Shown here piece after piece: positions 15,387 to 24,054 of a DNA stretch of 37,931 bases (position 1 is its first letter; each line of letters begins with the position of its first letter). The stretch is from assembly GCF_900091845.1 (NCBI RefSeq), contig NZ_FMCI01000254.1:1-37931 (forward strand), read 5' to 3'. This DNA is from Streptomyces sp. SolWspMP-5a-2. GTDB lineage: Bacteria > Actinomycetota > Actinomycetes > Streptomycetales > Streptomycetaceae. A program made the position numbers and the translations under genes. Under the pieces are notes generated by a model, which was given only the letters and a program-made list of their open reading frames with translations, was not told the DNA's origin and did no database searches.

Positions 15387-16564
15387 GAGGCGGGCGCCGC
15401 GGCGGCGGGCGGGTCGAGCAGGGCGCGCAGCCGGGTCGCGATCTCGGGGAGGGCGAGCGGCACCCGGGGCGCGGGGACGGGGTCGGTGGTCACCTTGATC
15501 TCCAGCAGCCGTGGCCCCGGCTGGGACATCAACGTGTCGTAGGCGGACTGGAGTTCGGCGAGGGAGTTGCAGCGGGCGGTCGCGGCGTAGCCGAGCAGCG
15601 CGGCGGTCGCGGCGAACGGCACGGCGCCCTGGACGGGCTGGCCGCCGGTGGAGTCGTAGCAGCCGTTGTTGAAGACGACGTGGAGGAAGCCGGGGACCGC
15701 GGAGGCCGCCGCGCTGACGAGGGTGCCGAACCGCATGAGGACGGCTCCGTCGCCGTCGAGGACCGCGACCGGGCGCCGTCCTGCGCGGGCCAGGCCCAGT
15801 CCGACGGCACCGGCGCAGCCCATGGAGCCGCTGAGGTAGAGGTGGGTCGGCCGGTCGCCCGCCGCGTACAGTTCGCGGCTGGTGAGTCCGGTGGTGGTGA
15901 TGACCACCTGGTCCGCGGGCAGTCGCTCGCGCAGCCGTCTGATGGCCTCGGCGCGGCTCAACGCCGGTGCGGCGGACGGCGGTCGGCGCGGTGCGGCGGG
16001 GGCGGGCGGCACCGGGGCCGTGAGGTCGCGGAAGGAGCCCTTGCGGGTCAGCAGGCAGTACGGCCTGCGGGTGGCCGCCATGACGCACTCGGCCTCCTCG
16101 ATCGCGCGGAGGAACCCGTCGGGGTCGCCGGGCAGCCAGGCGTGGCGGATGCCGACGTCGTCGAGGATGCGGGCCGTGGTGCGGCCCATCACGTCGTGGT
16201 GGGGTTCGTCGCGGGTGCCGGGCTCGCCGCGGACGGAGACCAGGAACAGGACCGGGATGCCGTAGGGCAGGCAGAGGGAGGCGAGCGGGTTGAGGGCGTC
16301 GCCGAGCCCGGAGTTCTGGAGCGCGACGGCGACGCGGCGCCCGGCCAGCCAGGCGCCGGCGGCGACCGAGATCGCCTCGCCCTCGCAGGTGGCCGGGAAG
16401 TAGACGATGTCCGGGCGCCGGGCGGCCCGTTCGAGCAGGGGGGTGAGGTAGCTGCACGGGACGACGGCGAGTTCGCGGTAGCCGTGGGCCACCAGGGTGT
16501 CGAGGACGACGTCGGGGTCGAGGGCGGGGGCGTCCCCGGGCGGGGCGGGCGCGTTCACGGTCAC
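15383..16564 (-). CDS. ppd: Phosphonopyruvate decarboxylase
   Basis: This 393-aa thiamine-diphosphate enzyme has the pyrimidine-domain catalytic Glu in CEGEAISVAAG (about residue 62), QNSGLGDALNPLASL after it, and the ThDP-binding motif from GDGAVLMRFG (271-280) to FNNGCYDSTGGQ (298-309). The length and order match phosphonopyruvate decarboxylases. It pulls the unfavourable PEP mutase equilibrium forward by making phosphonoacetaldehyde. A Pro/Ala-rich linker separates the domains (about 184-200). GTG 16564 overlaps the TauD stop (GTGA), and its own stop overlaps pepM (ATGA). No aminotransferase, alcohol dehydrogenase or aldolase acting on phosphonoacetaldehyde is present nearby, so the next step is not a standard one. 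Confidence 0.95.
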   Translation of the reverse strand: MTVNAPAPPGDAPALDPDVVLDTLVAHGYRELAVVPCSYLTPLLERAARRPDIVYFPATCEGEAISVAAGAWLAGRRVAVALQNSGLGDALNPLASLCLPYGIPVLFLVSVRGEPGTRDEPHHDVMGRTTARILDDVGIRHAWLPGDPDGFLRAIEEAECVMAATRRPYCLLTRKGSFRDLTAPVPPAPAAPRRPPSAAPALSRAEAIRRLRERLPADQVVITTTGLTSRELYAAGDRPTHLYLSGSMGCAGAVGLGLARAGRRPVAVLDGDGAVLMRFGTLVSAAASAVPGFLHVVFNNGCYDSTGGQPVQGAVPFAATAALLGYAATARCNSLAELQSAYDTLMSQPGPRLLEIKVTTDPVPAPRVPLALPEIATRLRALLDPPAAAAPAS

Positions 16565-17403
16565 CTCGCCTGGATCCGGTGCATGAGGCGGCGGGCGCCG
16601 TCGGGGATCGCGTCGCGGCGGTGCATCATGACGCGGTTGTCCCAGACGACGAGGTCGCCGGGGCTCCAGCGGTGCGGCCAGGACGGGGCGGGGTCCTCGC
16701 AGTAGCGCCAGAGGTCGTCGAGGAGGGCGTCGGACTCGGCGAGGGAGAGGCCCGGGATGTAGGCGTGGAGCCGACGGCCCAGGTAGAGGGCCTTGCGTCC
16801 GGTCTCGGGGCGGATCCGCACGAGGGGGTGGACGGCGCCCGACGAGGTGGTGACGTCGTGGACGGGGGTCCGGCCGTGGCGCAGGTCGCCCGCGGCGGTG
16901 CGGCTGTCGTCGTGCTTGCAGGACAGCGGGGCGATCCGTTCGCGCAGCGCGACGGGCAGGCTGTCGTGGACGGCGGTCATGTCGAGGAACCAGGTGTCAC
17001 CGGCCGCCTCGGGGGTCTCGACGGCGTAGAGGGCGCTGGCGAGGGCGGGTTCGGGCACGTAGCACATGTCGGTGTGCCAGCTCAGGTCGCCGCCGCCGAG
17101 GTGGCCGACGCGGCGGCCGTTCTCGACGATGTTCGAGATGATCATGATCTCGGGCGGCAGCCCGGTGGTGTCGACGACGTCCTCCTGGACCGGCACCGGG
17201 ACCGGGGTGCCGAAGATCGCGCCGAACCGCACGAGGTCCTCGGGGGTGAGGTCGCAGCCGTGGAACACCAGGACCGGATGGTGCAGCCAGGCCTCCTTGA
17301 TGCCGGGGGCCGCTTCGTCGAGCCGGTCCGACGTGAGCGGGGGCAGGGTGGCGAACGGCGGTACGGGGGGCTCAACGCCGTTGACCCGATGGTGCGTTGC
17401 CAT
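16561..17403 (-). CDS. TauD/TfdA-family Fe(II)/2-oxoglutarate dioxygenase
   Basis: This 280-aa protein has the 2-His-1-carboxylate facial triad: WHTD (His110, Asp112) and a distal His261 in NRVMMHRRD. Arg residues at 271-276 probably bind 2-oxoglutarate, as in TauD. The ATG at 17403 follows a near-perfect Shine-Dalgarno, AAAGGAGG, the strongest in the operon. Its coding region starts inside the last 32 bases of the polyprenyl synthase gene, and its stop overlaps the start of ppd. It probably hydroxylates or otherwise oxidises an intermediate of the pathway. Either the phosphonate part or the isoprenoid part could be its substrate, and the sequence gives no direct clue. TauD-type enzymes are frequent tailoring steps in phosphonate clusters. 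Confidence 0.92.
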   Translation of the reverse strand: MATHHRVNGVEPPVPPFATLPPLTSDRLDEAAPGIKEAWLHHPVLVFHGCDLTPEDLVRFGAIFGTPVPVPVQEDVVDTTGLPPEIMIISNIVENGRRVGHLGGGDLSWHTDMCYVPEPALASALYAVETPEAAGDTWFLDMTAVHDSLPVALRERIAPLSCKHDDSRTAAGDLRHGRTPVHDVTTSSGAVHPLVRIRPETGRKALYLGRRLHAYIPGLSLAESDALLDDLWRYCEDPAPSWPHRWSPGDLVVWDNRVMMHRRDAIPDGARRLMHRIQAR

Positions 17404-18478
17404 GGGGGGTCCTCCTTTCTGCGGAGGCGGGAGCAGGGGCGGGGGCTGTGGCGGGGGCGGGGGTGGCGAACAGCCGCCGGGTCAGGTCGACGAGGTCGGC
17501 GACCGCGCAGCGGGTCAGCGGCGGGGTGCGCAGCCGCTCGACGGCGAGGGCGCGGAGCCGGTCCACCTCGCGCAGGGTGGCACCCGCGGCGTCGGCCCCG
17601 TCGAGCAGCCGCATGATCTCGGCGGTCTCGTGGTCGCCCGGTTCCGGGTGGGCGAGCAGGTCCCGCAGGCGGCTGCGCTCGGCGGGGGCGCAGGCCAACT
17701 GGCCCGCGACGACCGGGTAGGTCTTCTTGTGGCCGCGCAGGTCGCTGTGCAGGGGTTTGCCGTTGCGTTCCTCGCTGCCCCACAGGCCGCGGTGGTCGTC
17801 GACGATCGAGAACGCGGTGGCGACGAGGGCGCCGAACTCCCGGAAGGCGGCGCGGATCTCGCGGTCCGGGGTGCTGACGGCGGCGGCGAGTTCGATCCCG
17901 CAACGGATCAGGCAGGAGCGGCCGAGGGCGACCGTCCTGACCTCGTCGAGGGTGATGTCGAAGCGCTGTTCCCAGTCCAGGTCGAGGTGCTGGGCGTCGG
18001 CCATCTCCAGGCAGGACTCCAGGAGCGTCCTGGTGAGGTCCCGGGTCGCGGTGTGGGTGAGGCCCTGGTCGGGATAGTCCTGGAGCGCGTCCAGGCCGAC
18101 GACGTAGATCCCGGCGGCGGCGGTCATCGCGTGTCCGGTGCCGTGGCTGACCCAGAGCGCGGGGCGGTTCCTGCGGATGCGGTCGCGGTCCATGATGTCG
18201 TCGAGGATGATGCTGAAGTCGTGGACGAGCTGCACCGCGATGGCCGCGGGTATCGCCGCGTGGTGGTCGGCGCCGATCGCCCGCGCGGTCAGCAGGGACA
18301 GCAGGGGCCGGACCCGTTTGCCGCGGGCGTCGGGGGCCGTCGGGCGGCCGTCGTCCCACGCGCGCCAGTCCATGTGGTCGGCGACCATCCGGCGGAACGT
18401 CTCGGAGCGGGGCCGCTCCCGGTGCAGGAAGGCGAAGAGTTCGTCGTCGAACTGGGCCAGTAACGCGTCGGGGTTCAT
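17372..18478 (-). CDS. Polyprenyl diphosphate synthase (GGPP-synthase-like)
   Basis: This 368-aa trans-isoprenyl diphosphate synthase has the substrate-binding GKRVRP (53-58) and the first Asp-rich motif DDIMD (93-97). The second motif, DDHRGLWG (227-234), is of the DDxxGxWG form usual in actinomycete GGPP-type synthases. A conserved SDLRGHKKTYPVV block follows. It should condense allylic diphosphates with IPP; product length cannot be read reliably. The C-terminal 25 residues are Ala/Pro-rich and overlap the TauD start. The ATG at 18478 overlaps the methyltransferase stop (ATGA). Codon 6 is TTA, the rare bldA-dependent leucine codon. The gene lies between a prenyl-diphosphate-type methyltransferase and phosphonate genes, so a methylated or unusual prenyl chain is likely. 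Confidence 0.92.
   Translation of the reverse strand: MNPDALLAQFDDELFAFLHRERPRSETFRRMVADHMDWRAWDDGRPTAPDARGKRVRPLLSLLTARAIGADHHAAIPAAIAVQLVHDFSIILDDIMDRDRIRRNRPALWVSHGTGHAMTAAAGIYVVGLDALQDYPDQGLTHTATRDLTRTLLESCLEMADAQHLDLDWEQRFDITLDEVRTVALGRSCLIRCGIELAAAVSTPDREIRAAFREFGALVATAFSIVDDHRGLWGSEERNGKPLHSDLRGHKKTYPVVAGQLACAPAERSRLRDLLAHPEPGDHETAEIMRLLDGADAAGATLREVDRLRALAVERLRTPPLTRCAVADLVDLTRRLFATPAPATAPAPAPASAERRTPHGNAPSGQRR
18461..18463 (-). promoter_or_regulatory. TTA (bldA-dependent) codon at position 6 of the synthase
   Basis: The sixth codon of the polyprenyl synthase reads TTA. In Streptomyces this codon needs the bldA tRNA and often ties secondary metabolism to development. Because it is near the start of a translationally coupled gene, it could gate TauD, ppd and pepM as well. 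I did not notice another in-frame TTA in the operon. Confidence 0.8.
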
Positions 18479-19365
18479 GGCCCGATCCGTTCGGCGGCGA
18501 CCATGAGGTAAGCGATGGACGAGGTGTCGTAGCCGTCGATGAACAGCTTCTCGATGGTGTCGCTGTGCTCGCTGCGGCTGCGCAACTCCCAGTAGGGCAG
18601 GGCGTCTTCGTCCATCTGCGCGACGTGGTAGGGCACGAACCCGGAGGCCAGCAGCGCGCGCAGGTAGGCGCCGCGGGTGTGCATGGTGCAGGCGTAGTGC
18701 CGGTCGATCGCGGCGATGATCTCGTCGCCGGTGCCGCTCTCGTCGACGGCCCAGGTGGCGAGGACGTAGCGGCCGCCCGGCTTGACGATGCGGGCGAACT
18801 CCGCGAACAGCGGGCGGAGATCGGCGACGTACATGGTGACCTCGTTGGTGAGGGCGGCGTCGACGGTCGCGGTGGGCAGGCCGGTGCGCAGCATGTTCAT
18901 GAAGTGGAAGCGCACCCGGTCGGCGCAGCCGCGTTCACGGGCGGCGCGTTCGGCGAACCCGCGCTGGTAGCGGGAGATGGTGGCGCCGTCGACGGAGCAG
19001 CCGAGGCGTTCGTGGGCCATGAACGCGGTGCCGCCGCGGCCGGAGCCGCCGTCGAAGACGCGGTGTTCGGGGCCCAGTCCGTCGAGCAGGTCGAGCAGCC
19101 GTTCGGTCTGGGCGTTCTCCAGCTCGTGCAGCCGCCGCTGGATCTCCGTCTCGTCCCGGAGGGCGCCGGGCGACCGGTCGAAGTCGCCGATCCCGAAATG
19201 GTGGTGGACGAGGTTCGTGTCCTTTCCGAGCAGCAGGTTGAAATCGTTCTGTTTCTCGTCGTACATCCGCGCGACTTCCCGCTCGTACGCGGTGTCGATG
19301 ACGGCCGGGCCGCCATTCGGCGCGTTCAGTTCCGGCTCCGGTGAGTTCAGCGACGCTTTTCTCAT
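18475..19365 (-). CDS. Geranyl/isopentenyl diphosphate C-methyltransferase homologue
   Basis: This 296-aa SAM-dependent methyltransferase has the nucleotide-binding motif VFDGGSGRGG at 103-112. It shows the hallmarks of geranyl diphosphate 2-C-methyltransferase (2-methylisoborneol pathway): NLVHHHFGIGDFDRS near residue 51, ELENAQTERLLD, TNEVTMYVADL and LPYWELR near 258. Family members methylate a C=C bond of GPP, IPP or FPP. The ATG at 19365 has GAGGA six bases upstream. It heads the overlapping series of five genes ending in pepM and is coupled to the polyprenyl synthase, so its substrate is probably a prenyl diphosphate fed to or made by that enzyme. Divergence from true GPP methyltransferases (for example GGSGRGG in place of AGCGRGG) leaves GPP versus IPP or a longer chain open. 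Confidence 0.88.
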   Translation of the reverse strand: MRKASLNSPEPELNAPNGGPAVIDTAYEREVARMYDEKQNDFNLLLGKDTNLVHHHFGIGDFDRSPGALRDETEIQRRLHELENAQTERLLDLLDGLGPEHRVFDGGSGRGGTAFMAHERLGCSVDGATISRYQRGFAERAARERGCADRVRFHFMNMLRTGLPTATVDAALTNEVTMYVADLRPLFAEFARIVKPGGRYVLATWAVDESGTGDEIIAAIDRHYACTMHTRGAYLRALLASGFVPYHVAQMDEDALPYWELRSRSEHSDTIEKLFIDGYDTSSIAYLMVAAERIGP

Positions 19366-19429
19366 GTCGGTTCCTCGTCGTGGTGAGGTGATGCCTGTGT
19401 CTCCGGGGTGTCCGACGGATGTCGGCAGG

Positions 19430-19486
19430 GGCCGGAATACGATGCCGGTGGTTTTCCGGCCGGGTCGTTACGGCGGATTTCCGGCC
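19430..19486. promoter_or_regulatory. GGCCGGAA inverted/direct repeat cluster upstream of methyltransferase
   Basis: GGCCGGAA (19430-19437) is matched by TTCCGGCC at 19454-19461 and again at 19479-19486, within a slightly AT-richer stretch 65-120 bp before the methyltransferase start. This could be an operator for the second half of the operon. There is no direct proof. Confidence 0.35.
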
Positions 19487-19586
19487 GGGCTCCGGAGAGA
19501 GGGACGGAAAGGGCGCGCGTGGTCCCGTCCCGTTCCCGCCGTCGTCTTCCCGCCCTCGCGCTCCCGCCGACCGCCTTCCGGCTGCC

Positions 19587-19642
19587 GCCGCCGGATTCCC
19601 GCCGCCGGATTCCCGTCGTCCGATTGCCGCCGTCCGGTTCAG
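19587..19642. repeat. 14-bp decaying tandem repeat at the P450 3' end
   Basis: Two perfect units of GCCGCCGGATTCCC (19587-19614) are followed by two diverged units that run into the P450 stop codon. The spacer 19,366-19,638 otherwise holds only the GGCCGGAA motifs and C-rich sequence, with no convincing small ORF. Confidence 0.65.
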
Positions 19643-21011
19643 CGGGGGGCGACGTCGAGGACGAGCGGTTCCGCGCGGCGCAGGAAGGAGACGGGCTGGA
19701 GTGTCGCGGGGGCGGGGTCGACGAGCGTGAGGCGGAAGCGTCTCAGGAGGATCGCGGCGACCGTCTTCAGTTCCATCATCGCCACGCCCCGCCCGATGCA
19801 GACCCGCGGGCCGTAACCGAACGGCAGGTAAGCGGCCTTGTGCGCCTCCCCGTGGGTGCGGTCGCGGAAGCGGTCGGGGTCGAAGCGCTGCGGGTCGCGC
19901 CAGTGCGCCGGGTCGCGGTGCAGCGCGTACGGCGACACCAGCAGGACGGCGTGGGCGTCCAGCCGCAGGCCGCCCAGGGTGCAGGGGCGGCGGACCCGTC
20001 TGCTGAGCAGCCAGCCGGGCGGGAAGAGGCGCATCGCCTCCAGGATCGTGTCCTCCGTGTACTCCAGCCGGTGCAGGTCCTCGTAGCCGAGCGGGCGGTC
20101 GGCGGGCAGCGCGTCGATCTCGGCCACCACCCGGTCGGTGACCCCGGGGTGGCGGGCGAGGAGGTCGAACAGCCAGGTCGCGGCGGTCGTGGTGGTGAGC
20201 CATCCGGCGACGAACGTGGTCTTCACCTCGGCCAGCAGTTCGTCGTCGCTCCAGCCCGCGCCGGTCGCCTCGTCGCGGCACTCCATCAGCATCTTCAGGA
20301 GCCCGGCCCGCTCCGGCGGGTGGGCGCGGTGGTCCTCGATGATCTCGGCGATGCTCCGGTCGAGCCGGGCGACGCCGTCGGCGAAGCGCCGGTTGGCGGG
20401 GGTCGGGAACCAGAGCGGCAGTCCGGCGGGCGACCAGCGCCGCCGCTGCCGGTACTCCAGGCCGTGGTCGAAGGCGCGGGTCAGGTGCTCGGCGGTCTCC
20501 GGGACGGCCACCCCGAACATCATCCGGACGATCATGCGTTGCAGGAGGTCGAGCAGGGCCGCGCTGAAGTCGACCGAGCCGCGGGCGGCGGCGATCGCGT
20601 CGAGGCGTGCGACGGTCCTGCCGACCTCGCCCGCCGCCGATCCGAACAGCTCCGGGAGGTGCGAGGTGCGGAACGCGGGCTGGAGTTCGTCGCGCCGCTT
20701 GCGCCAGGGCTCGTCCTGCAGCGTGAAGACGGACTCGCCGAACAGGGCGCCCAGGACGTCGCCGGTGCGGGTCATGCCGACGTCCGCGCGGGGTGCCGTC
20801 AGCACCGACCGGACCAGGTCGGGGTCGTTGACCTGGTAGAACGCCCGTCGCCCGAGCCGTCCGAGGAGGACCACCGGGCCCTTGCGGCTCGCTTCGCCGA
20901 GGTAGGCGATGGGGTCGCTGCGCATCCTGGCGATGCCGCCGAAGTACGGCAGCCCCGGCATCGCCGCCGGCCGCCCGGTGGCGGTGGGCGGCGACGGCGC
21001 GGCGGCCTCGG

Positions 21012-21015
<4 letters not shown>
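19639..21015 (-). CDS. Cytochrome P450
   Basis: This 458-aa P450 has the heme-binding loop FGYGPRVCIGRG with the axial Cys near residue 406, the K-helix EAMR, and the PxRF-like meander DPQRFDPDRF. The I-helix reads FVAGWLTTTTA, so the acidic residue of the usual AGxET oxygen-activation motif is Leu, an uncommon change. The overall type resembles bacterial terpene- and fatty-acid-oxidising P450s. GTG 21015 overlaps the stop of the isoprenyl-synthase-like gene (GTGA), so the pair is coupled. It is expected to oxidise the isoprenoid made by the operon, with ferredoxin and reductase from elsewhere. The coupling strongly links it to the isoprenoid branch. Confidence 0.93.
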
Positions 21016-22024
<1,009 letters not shown>

Positions 22025-22028
<4 letters not shown>

Positions 22029-22258
22029 CGGGGTGCGGCCTCTTCCTCGATCTCGAAGTCGACCATGTCGGTGTCGGTCATCGGCAACCGGAGCATGCGG
22101 GTGTCCTCGGGGGCGTCGAGCAGGTCGGCGAGGACGCGTTCGACGCGGGCGCGGTCGGCGGCGTCCGCGCGGCCGAGGATCTCGTCCTGTCTCGCGGTGT
22201 CGGCGCGGACGCCCGCCGTGAACAGCCGGGACAGGTCGACGAGGTTGATCGGATTCAT
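22025..22258 (-). CDS. Small acidic protein, 77 aa, unknown function
   Basis: I do not recognise this gene. It encodes 77 residues, predicted mostly helical, beginning MNPINLVDLSRLF and ending in a very acidic tail (DTDMVDFEIEEEAA). The ATG at 22258 has GGGGTG about nine bases upstream. Its stop overlaps the start of the isoprenyl-synthase-like gene (ATGA), which argues that it is truly translated. It has no Cys and no membrane segment. It might be a partner or chaperone of the coupled enzyme, but nothing in the sequence shows this. Confidence 0.7.
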
Positions 22259-22288
22259 GACGGCGTCACCCCATGGGTTCGCGGTGCG

Positions 22289-22347
22289 GCACGGGCGCCG
22301 ACGGTGCCCGTGCGGATGGTGGAGGTCCCGTCACCTGCCGCGACGGG
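22289..22347 (-). terminator. Tandem hairpins between the 136-aa and 77-aa genes
   Basis: GCACGGGC (22289-22296) pairs with GCCCGTGC (22306-22313). CCCGTC (22327-22332) pairs with GACGGG (22342-22347). The structures lie in the 155-bp gap just after the first gene of the cluster. They could cause partial termination or stabilise the upstream message, so that the 136-aa protein is made in excess. That effect is inferred. Confidence 0.5.
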
Positions 22348-22413
22348 CGGGCGGGACGCGCACCTGGTGCCCTGACCGGCAGGGTTCACCGGCTCGCGAT
22401 GCCCGGCACGGCG

Positions 22414-22824
22414 CTAGAAGCCGGAGCCGGTGACGACCGTGGGCGTGACGACGTGCCCCTCCTCCATGGACTTCTCCATGGCGGCCTGGATGTAGTGCGC
22501 GTTGATCCTGGAGATCGCGCTCCTGGCCAGTTCGGGGCTTCTGACCACGGAGTTCGCCGCGGTGACGGCGAGTTCGGCGACGGCGGGGCCGCAGTCGGCG
22601 AGGAGGTTGCCACGGCGGAAGGTGTTCCCGGCGATGACGGAGGCCGCCGCGTGGATGCTGAGATAGGTGAAGGCGGTGATCAGTTCGGGGAACTCGGTCT
22701 CGGCCTTGCGGAGGTCCGCGATCAACGACTTCCCGTCGAGGGAGAGCACGGTGGCCATGAAGGTCGCGTAGTCGGTGACGTGATCGGCGGGATTCTCGGC
22801 GGGCTTTTCGGCTTCGTCGGCCAT
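22414..22824 (-). CDS. Unknown 136-aa protein at head of the phosphonate-isoprenoid cluster
   Basis: I do not recognise this protein. It has 136 residues with a charged, flexible N-terminus (MADEAEKPAENPADHVTD), a mostly helical middle containing AAASVIAGNTFRRGNLLADC (about 59-78) and a Thr/Val/Gly-rich tail ending TGSGF. There is a single Cys and no signal peptide. ATG 22824 has AAAGGCG about six bases upstream. It is separated from the next gene by two hairpins and preceded by a long, AT-richer spacer that probably contains the cluster promoter. The placement suggests high, separately tuned expression, for instance as a scaffold, carrier or storage protein, but this is speculation. Confidence 0.7.
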   Translation of the reverse strand: MADEAEKPAENPADHVTDYATFMATVLSLDGKSLIADLRKAETEFPELITAFTYLSIHAAASVIAGNTFRRGNLLADCGPAVAELAVTAANSVVRSPELARSAISRINAHYIQAAMEKSMEEGHVVTPTVVTGSGF

Positions 22825-23368
22825 ACTTCGCCTTTCGCGGGTGAGCGGTGAACTCCGGCTGGGCACAGGCGGTGCGCAGAGCCGCCGTCCGGCATCTCCG
22901 CCCGTTCGAACAATCGGGCACGGAAAGGCAAGGGGACGGAAAACAGGTGATCGGGTTTCTTGGCGACGTCGCGTCGTTTTCTCCGGGCCCGAACGCGTCG
23001 GATCCTGGTGAACGACTGGTATCTCGGGGACGAACGACGCTCCACGGTAGCACTCCGCGACGAAATGCGGTGGTGCGATTTCAAGCCGGGAAAAACGACG
23101 CCGAGCATTGGCCTTGGAATTCTCCGGAGTAATTCTGATCTTGCCGGACGGCCGGATGCCGTCGGCCGAATTCCGTCCGGCGGGATACGTCCGACCGGAT
23201 CTCACCGGCGGGGACCGTTCCCCGCCGGGCGGGACCCGCCGACCGCGTCCGGCCACCCCGCTCCGCCCTCCCCGTCCGAAGCGGACCCGACCCCACCTGC
23301 GCGGAACGGGCCCACGGCCAGGCACACTTTGCCTACATCGGTTTCGTCATCAAAAGGATGATCCACGC
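22825..23368. other. Divergent intergenic region, relatively AT-rich
   Basis: This 544-bp spacer lies between the head of the biosynthetic cluster (-) and the TerD gene (+). It is noticeably less GC-rich than its surroundings. It holds a near-palindrome GAATT-CTCCGGAG-T-AATTC (23117-23135) and two GAACGAC direct repeats near 23,010-23,040. I see no convincing ORF. Promoters for both flanking genes should lie here, but I cannot assign -35/-10 boxes with confidence. Confidence 0.6.
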
Positions 23369-23953
23369 ATGATTACGCTCACGAAGGAAGACGGCCCGGC
23401 GGACCTGGACGGGGTGACGCACCTGTCGATAGGCGTCTCCTGGGACCCCACCTCCGGCAGCAGCGGCGGAGTGATGGGCATGATCCGCCGCAAGTCCGGC
23501 ACCGACCTCGACCTGATCGCCATCGCCATGCAGGGCGGGGACCCGGTGCGGCTCGCCGGTCTCGACTCCCTCGACCCCATGGGCAACGGCTCGTTGTCGC
23601 ACAGCGGCGACAACCAGACCGGTCGCGGGGACGGCGACGACGAGACGGTGACGGTCGAGTTCGCGCGGATCCCGGCCAACATCACCTCCATCGTCTTCGT
23701 CGCCGCCGCCTACAAGAAGGGGAGTTCGTTCCAGAAGGCGCGCAACATCAGCTTCAAGGTGTACGACGCGACCGGCGGCTCCTCCCAGCAGGTCGCCGAC
23801 ATCTGGCCGAGCCTGCTCACCACGGACAACGGCTGCGCCGTCGCCAAGGCCGTGCGGGTCGGCAGCGGTTGGAAGCTGGAGGTGATCAACACCACCGGCA
23901 AGATCAAGCAGGGCGACGAGCACGCCCTGATGCGCTTCGCCGTCAGCAAGTAG
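23369..23953 (+). CDS. terD: TerD-family calcium-binding stress protein
   Basis: This 194-aa protein has the single-domain TerD length and landmarks: a HLSIGVSWDP strand, DLDLIAIAM, the acidic Ca-binding stretches around DGDDETVTVEF, and a final DEHALMRFAVSK. TerD proteins bind Ca2+ and occur in tellurite-resistance and stress clusters. Streptomyces carry several copies, with roles suggested in development and stress. ATG 23369 has AAAAGG about eleven bases upstream. Several Ser/Gly-rich insertions (GSSGG, NGSLSHSGDNQ) are present relative to short homologues. No other ter genes are adjacent. The gene ends at a nested hairpin shared with the convergent ECF sigma factor. Confidence 0.9.
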   Translation: MITLTKEDGPADLDGVTHLSIGVSWDPTSGSSGGVMGMIRRKSGTDLDLIAIAMQGGDPVRLAGLDSLDPMGNGSLSHSGDNQTGRGDGDDETVTVEFARIPANITSIVFVAAAYKKGSSFQKARNISFKVYDATGGSSQQVADIWPSLLTTDNGCAVAKAVRVGSGWKLEVINTTGKIKQGDEHALMRFAVSK

Positions 23954-23957
23954 GCAC

Positions 23958-24014
23958 GGCGGCCCCCGTGGCCGGACGGCGGAGACGCCGCAGCCCGGCC
24001 GCGGGGGCGCCGCC
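23958..24014. terminator. Nested bidirectional terminator hairpin
   Basis: The outer arms 23958-23975 and 23995-24014 pair over 18 bases with a 2-base bulge. An inner CGGCG-GAGA-CGCCG hairpin (23977-23990) fills the loop. It lies five bases after the terD stop and 40 bases after the convergent sigma-factor stop, so it probably serves both. Confidence 0.65.
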
Positions 24015-24054
24015 CCGGCCGCGGGGACGGTGCCTGCGGGGCGCGCCCGTCAGG

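Noticed and set aside
17372..18478. Degenerate second Asp motif (DDHRG) as a sign of an inactive synthase
   Set aside because: Actinomycete GGPP-type synthases commonly have DDxxGxWG at this place, so the motif is normal for the subfamily.
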